Source: Azolla caroliniana (taxonomy: Eukaryota > Polypodiophyta). Taken from it: 64,000 bases of DNA. Under the pieces are notes generated by a model. That model had not been told where the DNA came from. It saw only the letters and a program-made list of their open reading frames with translations, and searched no databases. Location: the NCBI GenBank assembly GCA_043228905.1, contig JBHGNT010000005.1:12152001-12216000 (forward strand). Reading direction: 5' to 3'. Positions 56,385-64,000 of the stretch are shown piece after piece. A program made the position numbers and the translations under genes. How positions within the stretch are numbered: position 1 is the first letter of the stretch; each line of letters begins with the position of its first letter.

Positions 56385-59033
56385 ATGGACATCGCTAGGA
56401 AGCTTAACATCGACATGGTCACCAACTCCTCAATCTGGAAGAAGTTGGACCTGTCATCGCTAGGCGAAAGGCATTTCGAAATCCCTCCTACAGAGGCGCT
56501 GCAACGATATTTCGGGCCATATTCCTCCTCCGCCAAGGCCTATAGAACGAAGCAGATATCGGATCCCTTCTTCCGTGAAGTTGCCAAGTTCCTGCTAGAA
56601 GTCGGCTGCGTACATGTCAATGCATATGGGATGCCCAAGCAGAAGGCGGGCATCATTATCGATACCTTTGAAGGGCATGCGGTTGATTGGGGGGTCATCA
56701 TAGGGCCGGCGTTAAGGGAAGGCTTGCATGCGTATCATGCAAGCAAAAAGCTCAGGCTGATCATACAACAGTACCTTACAGTACTATTCCCACCCCGAGG
56801 CTTGCCAGCACCGCAACCCAGCCGACCCACGCCCCCACCCCGATCCGCGAAACGTAGGTTAGCTGAGTTAGCGGCCCCATAGTGGGAAGAGGAACCCCAA
56901 CCCGCCCAGCCAGACCCGAGGACAACACCTACCGACTAGACGGACACACGGACAACGCAGGAGGAACAACCGGCACGTTCCATGGAAGCAGCCCCAGAGC
57001 CAAACACCGAAACATGGCAGGATAGCCCTAGACCGAAACGGCGTAGATTGGACAGGAAAGATGGGCGGGGGTTGGTCAAAGACGTCCCCACGGCTACAGA
57101 GACACCGACCGAAGTCGATGGCTCCACAACTACGGAACCCAATACGACCTTCAAAATCATCCGGGAGCCACAACCGATCATTACGACCCAGTCCCAACGA
57201 GGGAAAGTCGTATTGATGGCGGAAAGCGAGGTTTTGGCATATCCGGATATCCCGAATATGGCCCATGAGTTCAGCGCCCTCTTACAGTTCGGAACTTCTT
57301 TTGAGCTCATGGAATTCCTGGCAACATAACAGGTAAAAGCCTCCCAACGAATGGTCGAAGAGCACGCGGAACGCCAGATGATCGAGAGCGCCCTAACACA
57401 AACGGCGGAGAGCGATGATGAGGACCGGTTAGCTAGGGTCGGCAGACAGAGGAATGTCGGGGTACGCCGAGTGGGGATGCAGATACCCCCATTAAACACG
57501 GCCCTAGTCGAAGTCCACAGGGAACTGGCAAAGGTCAACACGGGCGCCAAGGAGATGGCCATTAAAAATAAGAATGTCTGGAAGAAGGTGAAACTGACCC
57601 AAGCCGAACTGCAAAAAGCCAACGAACGCATCGCGGAGTTGGAAGCTAACGCGACTACGACGCAACATGCAACTCCTCCACCAAACCATGCCATCGACGC
57701 TTTAAAGGAAGAAATTGAGGCTCAGACCGCCATCGCCTCAAAAGCGAAAAGGGTTGTGCAACTAGAGGAATCAGAAATTGACCGCCTTCGAGCTGAACTA
57801 TGCCAATCCTCAGACAGAGAAAAGGAGATATGGGCTAACGGCCGGAAGGTAGTAAAAACCCTTGAAGAGAAACTCACTACGGAGGTAGCTCAGCACATCC
57901 GGACAAAAGACGAAAATGCCCAATTACGGGAGGACGCGAAGAAATCAGAGGCGACAATCGCGGAACTCCGGGCCTTATTAGAGAAAAAGAAGGTATGGTT
58001 CGACGAGCAACTGGTGATCGAACAAGAAAGAAGGCATCAGCTCGAAATCCGCCTAAACAATGAAATGGGGAAATTAAAAGAACAACATGCAAAGGAATCC
58101 CAGCTGTGGGCGGGCCTAAAGGCCACGTACGAAGAAGCAGCGGCGGTTAAACAACAAGAAATTGCAAACCTCCAGAAGTCGATGGAGGGCACACGCAACC
58201 GTTGCTAGGCCATCCTTCTCCAAACAAATCGGGAGAGGTTCACAACGCAATTGAAAATGGCGCTAGACAAAGGATGGATGGCGTGGGCAACCCAAGCAGC
58301 GGAATTGCACGTGTATCGTGCAGACTGGGAGAACCGGTGAAAAGACGGTCGAGGTTTCTATAAACTAAATGAGGAGAGCATTGCGGCTGTACGAGAGGAC
58401 CTATCGCAAGACTATCGTGCGCTAGTGGACCAACACTCCGAAGAACTCGCGCAGCTCTTAGATGATTTTGGTGAAAGCTAGGAGGAGCTATTTCACCAGA
58501 TCACACAAGCCGGCAACACTCGAACAAACGAGGAATCCAGCGCGACGCCAATTCCGGGCACGACCGAAGAAGAGAAACCTCAGGCCCGATCACCAGAAAT
58601 TACAATGATGGTGAACAACGCGGACCGACGAGCGGAGTCCCCCACAGTACTAGACAGCGAAACCACTGCTCAAGAGGAGGTTCATCCGAACGAACCCACG
58701 CTATCATCGGACCACACGAAGAACGGTGCGGGCCAGGCGGAATACCCGCCCCACTCCCCGGAATGTACAAAGACGGCTGGCACCACGGAGGAAGTAACGA
58801 TTGAGACAAAGTCGCGGCCGACTGCAAGCACGACGACGGCGGAGCCCAACCCACTAGCTCAAGAAGAGCCCATGGTACCCGGACCGCCCACACACGACAA
58901 CTGCGACACTAGGAGAAACCAGTCCAACCAAACAGGGGAGCCACACCATGATGCACCTACGGGCCCTACGTCACCTCCGGACGCGGACACCGCAACAGAG
59001 CCAAACATCCGGGCCATTTTGGAAGAGGATTAA
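56385..59033 (+). pseudogene. Element E ORF3: conserved globular domain plus long coiled coil
   Basis: In one frame from ATG 56385 (MDIARKLNIDMVTN) to TAA 59031, about 880 codons, with stops at 56880, 56937, 57327, 58206, 58338 and 58479 but no frameshift. Residues about 45-130 form a compact domain (ALQRYFGPYSSSAKAYRT, FFREVAKFLLEVGCVH, MPKQKAGIIIDTFEG, DWGVIIGPALREG). The relic R has this domain too. A Pro/Arg-rich stretch follows, then from about 57480 to 58200 a strongly heptad-like Glu/Lys/Ala-rich coiled coil, then a Thr/Glu/Pro-rich tail. Position after pol recalls the extra ORFs of Tat and Athila elements. Function unknown; a structural or envelope-like role is only a guess. Confidence 0.7.
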
Positions 59034-59080
59034 CGGTATGGGTCTGACATGCCAGGGCACTGTCCCACAGGCGTGCCAGG

Positions 59081-59518
59081 TGTTGTCTGCCGAAATAGTA
59101 ACCGACGGACAAGAGCGTAGGAATAAGAAATAATATAAGATCATAACGCATGTAACGGTTTACACAAGAAGCGTGAACAGCTAGATAGACCCTACGTATA
59201 TAAAGGGCAGAAAACCTCGGATAGAGGGAGCGTGTAATTTTGTTAATGTAAAGAAACGTATCATAATAGAATTCCATCTTCTCTGAAAGTCTGTGTATAG
59301 CTACGGCTAATCCATTGTGTGTCTGGAATACCTGAGTGTGTAAGAACGTAAGTGTAACCCTTGCTAAGGAGTCGATTGTAGCCGTCTCCCTTATACGCTG
59401 ATTGGTTACAGGGAACATTCCCCTGCGCATTACGCATAGATGCCTATTCGTTGTTCCACAACCACTTGGAGGTCTAGGTTGAAGGACTGACCGCGGACCG
59501 TGTTCCTAATCGGCAACA
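59081..59518 (+). repeat. Element E 3' LTR
   Basis: 438 bp, about 20 differences from the 5' LTR, mostly transitions. TATA box 59197-59204. Confidence 0.93.
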
Positions 59519-59523
59519 ACATC

Positions 59524-60300
59524 TAGTTCTCCACGGTTGACGGGTAAGTCGGGTGCAGCTCGTCCCGATGTCGAACTATGGAATGCATCTTACAGCTTTC
59601 GCAAGTCGTTACGAACCGATGCACATCCCGATACAATCCCGGCCACCAGTACTTCTCCTTCAGCTTCTTGAACGTGGCCCATGTCCCCCGATGTCCGGCC
59701 CAAGGACTCTCGTGGTATGTCATTAGCAATGCTTCCTGCTCGTCCTTCCTCGCCACTACCCAGAGTGGGACGCCATCTCGCTTGTTCGGGTGCTTCCATA
59801 TGCTTCCGTCCCGTAGGAAGAATCGGTACGCTTTCTTCCGGATCCGGCTAGCCTCTTCCTTTGTCCACGGCGTGTCCGGCATCATCGTTTTTAGGAACCC
59901 ACCAATCTATAGCCACTCCCCATCGTACTTTCTCTCGTCGAACTCATTAAGCGTCGGAGTGCTCCCCTTTCTCATCGTCACATAAGCCGTCTCGAAGAAG
60001 TCCACGCTGACTTCCTCATCCTCTGAAACCATGCCGCCCTCGTCATCCAACCTCGCTCTCGAAAGCATGTCGTCCATGGTGTTGTCCTTCCCGGAGATGT
60101 GTCGTATCTCCGGATTCAAGGACTTAATGTACGTTATCCACCTGAGCATTGCCAGGTCCGGTGTCGCGCATCCGGAAACCATACCGAGAATCGGTAGGCA
60201 GTCCATCTCTATTATTACCTCTGTCCTTATCAGGTAGTCTTTGTCGGCCTTGACCGCCGAAACGATACCCCAGAGTTCGTGTTTAACCTGGGCGTATCCT
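59524..60300 (-). pseudogene. Gypsy K integrase N-terminus and RNase H end
   Basis: 59523-59885 carries WVVARKDEQEALLMTYHESP, AGHRGTWATF and CESCKMHSIVRH, the integrase zinc region. After a TAG (CAG in A), 59907-60206 carries MDCLPILGMVSGC, LRWITYIKSLNPEIRHISGK and MLSRARLDDEGG, the RNase H end. A 1-base loss near 60305 shifts the frame relative to the RT part. Confidence 0.85.
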
Positions 60301-62013
60301 CGCTTCGCTCGCTAAGTACTTTCGCACCGAACCGGATGGGGAACCTCGTGTCATTCTCATCCTCTTGGTTGATCACCCATCCGATTCCAGTCGGACACGT
60401 GTCTACGATTACATAAATTGGAACATGTTTACCGTACACCACTTTCCGGAGTGTCGGTGCCGCGGCAAGCGCTTCTTTCATTTTCCAGACCGACTCCGCA
60501 TGCTCCCTGCCCCACTCGAATTTGCGCCCTTTCTTCAACAACCCGTAGAGCGGCTCCGCTATATGGGCGTAATACGGGATCCAAATGTGGTAGAATGCGC
60601 AAGCTCCCAAGAACCTCCGGACTTCTGTAACCGACCTGTAGTCTTCCTTCATCATGAAGATAGCTTCCACCTTAGCCAGAGACGGTTTTCGGCCATAAGG
60701 CCTGCACAGGTGTCCAATGACCATGATTTCCGACTGTTCGAAAGCCGATTTCTCCCCAGAGAAGGTGAGTTGCGCGCCTTGCAACTTCTGTAGCACCTTC
60801 TCGTAGTCCCCGATGTGGTCTGAGACGAATTTCCGACACCCGTCCGGTCCGACCGTTTCATCGGGGATGTGTGGGATGGAATCCCTTAACACCTTATTCA
60901 TCGCATTCACCATGTGCGCTACCGAGTTTGTCCCCCCTTGCAGAAGGGTACACATCCGCACTAGGCCGAGAGGAGGCCGCATTGTCGTAATATCCCTACT
61001 CTCCACAACTAGTTGGAATTGGTCGTACCCCGAGTACAGATCCCCAACCGAATAAATCGACCTTCCAGCAATGGCCTCCGTAAACTCGTCAATGGTCGGT
61101 CTGATTCTTGCGTTCCGAATGGTCAACTTGTTGACCGGTTGCAGTTCCTGAATAAAGCGCAACGTGTCGTTCTTCTTTGGCACAGTAAACCATCGATTCG
61201 AGTATGGGGCACTTGACGGTTCGAGGATGCCCATCTCCACCTTCTGCTTCAGCAGTTCCATTAGTTTTGGGATGTGAGCTCTGGGTACTGGAATCGGTTT
61301 GAGATTCCACGGCACATGTGGTATCGTGAAGATAACCATCGGCTCAACCACCGTCAGGTCTGCGCACTCAATCTCTTCCAGCGAGAATGCAAAGGCCTTC
61401 CCGTGCCTCCCGAGCATTCTCCGAAACCGTTCCTCCGCCGGCAGTAGAAAGCCACCCCCACCAACCTTGAGCTCCCGTAGCGTTATGTTGGTGAACCAGT
61501 GTCCTATGCCAGCCGGATCCCGTAGACCTGGGTCCGACGCGACCCATTTCATCCGCAACTCGCTACCCTCCGGCAAGGGTGCTGCGACTGGCCTCACCTT
61601 CCAGTCCACAGTCTTGTACCTTGTATCCACACGGGTCATCCGATCCGACTCGACCCCTTTCCCGAAGTCGGCGATGACTTCATACATCCGTTCCGAACTA
61701 ACCAGAATCGTCTGGTCTTTACTGAGGCCTTCTTCGAGCACGTTCCTTAGATCTCCCAAGGTGTCGTCGAAAGAGACCGCCTCCACGGCACTGCCTATCA
61801 CTTCGTCGGGGCCTAGGACTCCGCACACCCTGAGACATTCCTCCAACCGCTTCTTCTCCCGGCCACTAATGCCAGTTATTGTACAGCCTCCGTTGTTGGA
61901 GAACCAAAATTTCCTATCTATAGTACAAGGTTTCCTTCCTATGGTACACTTGTGGGGTTTTTTTGGGATGTCCGGACTATCGCAGCCCCATGCCTTGATA
62001 GCCCTCTCTAAAA
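60301..62013 (-). pseudogene. pol: Gypsy K RT and RNase H, catalytic motif deleted
   Basis: ORF 60230-61846 aligns with A residues about 15-550. RT blocks PHVPWNLKPIPVPRAHIPKL, LEPSSAPYSNRWFTVPKKN and LYSGYDQFQL are present. The stretch reads DSIPHIPDETVGPDG, lacking about 20 residues that include the catalytic pair seen as CVDD or FLDD in A and L. The ATG used in A and L is ACA here, yet the -1 frame is open from the gag-protease stop. RNase H starts at IVDTCPTGIGW. Confidence 0.87.
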
Positions 62014-62014
62014 A
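62008..62014 (-). promoter_or_regulatory. Candidate -1 frameshift site of gypsy K
   Basis: Minus strand TTTTTAG at the end of protease, with GA before it and AGAGGGCT after, as in A and L. Confidence 0.55.
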
Positions 62015-64000
62015 TCTCCCCGGCTTTCGTCGCCGAGGGTCTCATGGTTGCGCTCGTGGTTCGGTCACACCGTCAGAAATTGGACGGAGTGTCACCCATC
62101 TTGGCTCTTCAGGCGAGCATACGCCGAACCGTTATCGAACACCGTCGTCTCCATGCGTGCTGCCGTAATGTACGGTTCTTTGAGTATCACCGGGTGTGAG
62201 GATGTCTCCTGCACGAAGAAGTGATGGTCAATCTCGACATCACCGATTTTCACCCGTACATTTGGGCAGGCCCCATGTAACTCCTCCGTGGCGCACATCG
62301 CCGCTCGTATCTTTCACCCATGCTTGGTGTTGATCGGCCACTTGCCCTTCTTGCAGAAATCCATAGACATCAGGTTGATCTCCGAACCGTGGTCTACCAA
62401 CGCCACCATCGACTCCTGGATGTCTCTGATCCGAACCGGGGTCTCCGTAGTGGCTCTTGCCCAGTGCAGCTTTGAATAGTGGCTTTCCGCCAACTCGTCT
62501 TCCAGGGCCATGTCTTCTAGGTGCGTTGTTCGCAGCTCCACCGGCTTCTCCAACTCCGGCTCCGTCGAAAGCCTTTTTCGCTTCACCAAGTCCACGATGG
62601 AGTCATGGAATTCTTTCTTGGCGATCCCAAGCACTTCCCTCAGCGACAACTCCACCTTGCTGTCGAGGATTTGTTCCTCAAGGACCTTCCGTAGGTCCGT
62701 CGTTCTTTCTATCTCGGTGCTCAACTCGTAACCGGCTTTCTTTGTTTTATCCGGTGCGCCGGAAGTACCGGCGTCATTCTGCTTCAGCCCGAACTGGGTC
62801 TCCTACTGCTACGAGGGTCCGGCCCCTCCAGCCTTCCCCACATGCTTGTCTTCTACCAGAACCTCATAGTTCTGGCACGCGGCTTCCACGAAGCCAATCT
62901 TTTCCTCAACCGGATCGCTCCACCCGGTGACCTCCCGGACTCGTCTTTCCGTGCGGTCCGCTTCCTCCTTCCTCAACCGCATGCCGGCGAGGCCTTCTAG
63001 TACCAATGGCCAGAACCCGGAGTCCTTCGTCTTCCGGCCTTCATCACTCCCAACCCGGATTCCTACCAACGTCGTGTAGTGGATGGTCTCTGCATGGCGC
63101 GCCGCCGCTTCTTCCATCAGCCTTTTCATTCCTCCGCGTCTGATGTTTAACTCTACAGCTCTACGGATCTCGCTAGCATACACCAGCCCATTCCACAGGT
63201 ACACCATGTTAGCCCTAAGCACTTCCGCAAAGTCCCCGCAATCCTTCCGGATGTGACCGACCGCGTCACACCACAAGCACCGATGCCCAGCCAGAGGCCT
63301 TCGGTCACGAGGCTGCTCTCCGCCGTCCCTCCTTGCCTATGCAATCTGAAGGTCTCGTACCATCTGCGTTAGCTCTTCCAGAACCGCTCCTCCGGACGGG
63401 CCATTGACCACGTTGGTCGATGTCGAGCATGTCTCGAGCCAATCCCAGGTTTCCTCCCTTCGCACCGGCGGGGGTCCCTTGAGCTTTCTTGCCGCATCCG
63501 CTCCTACCCCTGATGAGCCCTTGTCGACCCACTCACACCGTTTGTTAAAACAGCCGGTCACGAGGCTGCTCTCTGCCATCCCTCCTTGCCTGTGCAATCT
63601 GAATGTCTCGTACCATCTGCGTTAGCTCTTCTAGAACCGCTCCTCCGGACGGGCCATTGACCACGTTGGTCGATGTCGAGCATGTCTCGAGCCAATCTCG
63701 GGTTTCCTCCCTTCGCACCAACGGGGGGTCCCTCGAGCTTTCTTGCCGCAACCGCTCCTGCCCCCGATGAGCCCTTGTCGACCCACTCACACCGTTTGTT
63801 AAAACAGCCGCAGACTCTCTTTACCACGGCCCAATCGGCCGTCATCCGTCTCCAGTAGGAGACCCACCTGATCTCGATCCCGCGCATCCACGGATTTGAC
63901 AAACAACAAGATGCGGCTCGTCTCCAGCACTGCTCTGTCCAGTGCCAAGAGCTGCGCAAAGCGTTCTTCAAACTCCCGGAGAAGCGTCGATCAATTCATC
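62015..64000 (-). pseudogene. gag: Gypsy K gag-protease, runs off the window
   Basis: Protease: VALVDHGSEINLMSMDF (about 62370-62420) and SSHPVILKEPYITAARMET (about 62160-62220). Gag: knuckle MWCDAVGHIRKDC (about 63240-63279, first Cys upstream) and SDPVEEKIGFVEAACQNYE. Several stops, for example TAG within GPSQ near 62810. Upstream of the knuckle a 253-bp tandem duplication shifts the frame. The gag N-terminus lies beyond 64000. Confidence 0.82.
63304..63810. repeat. Tandem duplication of about 253 bp in gypsy K gag
   Basis: Copy 1 is 63304-63556 and copy 2 is 63557-63810. They are very similar but carry several substitutions, and the length is not a multiple of three. A and L have this part once. 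Confidence 0.88.

Larger units (their letters stand above)
44757..59518 (+). mobile_element. Tat-like Ty3/gypsy element E, interrupted by copia M
   Basis: 5' LTR 44757-45194 and 3' LTR 59081-59518, both 438 bp with TGTTG...CAACA ends and about 20 differences (4-5 percent). Gag-pol lies at 45249-48203 and 53556-55931, and a second ORF at 56385-59033. The flanks gcatt (44752-44756) and acatc (59519-59523) could be a target duplication with two transitions. Gag, protease, RT, RNase H and integrase share one frame. The long ORF after pol is the reason for comparing it with Tat/Athila-type elements. Confidence 0.92.
26458..64000 (-). mobile_element. Ty3/gypsy element K (GypA family), interrupted by L, D and E; runs off the window
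   Basis: Minus strand. Its own sequence is 26458-27443, 39833-40231, 44679-44756 and 59519-64000. When joined in order these give, in reverse, 3' LTR, integrase C-terminus, integrase core remnant, RNase H, RT, protease and gag. The 5' LTR would lie right of 64000. It is strongly decayed: stops, a 1-base frameshift near 60305, loss of the RT catalytic pair, loss of the first two integrase catalytic Asp residues, and a tandem duplication in gag. Confidence 0.9.

Noticed and set aside
45249-59033. Possibility that TAG/TGA are read as sense codons in this genome
   Set aside because: A pol is a long ORF ending in a normal stop, C and M use TGA as the natural end, and each stop seen has a sense codon in a sister copy. 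Decay explains it more simply.
1-64000. Host genes, tRNA or rRNA genes between elements
   Set aside because: Every stretch longer than a few hundred bases could be placed in an element, except parts of the R relic (13200-13830, 14120-14897) and the E spacer (55932-56384), where nothing recognisable was seen.

Overview
The window reads as land-plant repetitive DNA. Several elements start reverse transcription at a site matching plant initiator Met tRNA (TGGTATCAGAGC next to the 5' LTR), and the long terminal repeats (LTRs) carry TATA boxes and TG...CA ends. I find no host gene, tRNA or rRNA. Everything that can be placed belongs to Ty1/copia or Ty3/gypsy LTR retrotransposons inserted into one another. 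The plant group cannot be named from this sequence.

Layout, with labels used throughout. R (+): the oldest layer, a relic of a Tat-like Ty3/gypsy element (1-282 and 12988-14897). It is split by copia element B (-, 283-12987), whose left LTR is itself split by gypsy A (-, 372-7363). Next comes copia G (-, starting about 14898), with solo LTR F (14962-15669) inside its LTR and a rearranged block (16001-26033) inside its body. In that block parts of three copia elements, I, N and H, are joined end to end, and solo LTR J lies within I. Gypsy K (-, 26458 to beyond 64000) then interrupts G. K is cut by three insertions: gypsy L (+, 27444-39828, containing copia C, 30157-35595), copia D (+, 40232-44673), and Tat-like gypsy E (+, 44757-59518, containing copia M, 48204-53550). 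The deepest chain is R > G > K > E > M (or L > C).

Families. A, K and L form one gypsy family (called GypA here) with LTRs TGTCG...CGACA, 4-bp target duplications, a gag-protease ORF, and an RT-RNase H-integrase ORF in the -1 frame. E and R form a Tat-like family with one gag-pol frame and a second long ORF after pol. C, M, D and solo LTRs F and J are one copia group (CopC). B, I and G are another copia group (CopB) on the minus strand, with an unusual tail after RNase H. H and N are further copia lineages.

Most coding regions are damaged, mainly by TAG and TGA codons. A pol is an intact 1119-codon ORF, and M is nearly intact with almost identical LTRs, so it inserted recently. The main points worth checking are a conserved candidate -1 frameshift site in all three GypA copies, the coiled-coil ORF3 of the Tat-like family, a hairpin motif shared by LTRs of different superfamilies, and the I/N/H chimera.
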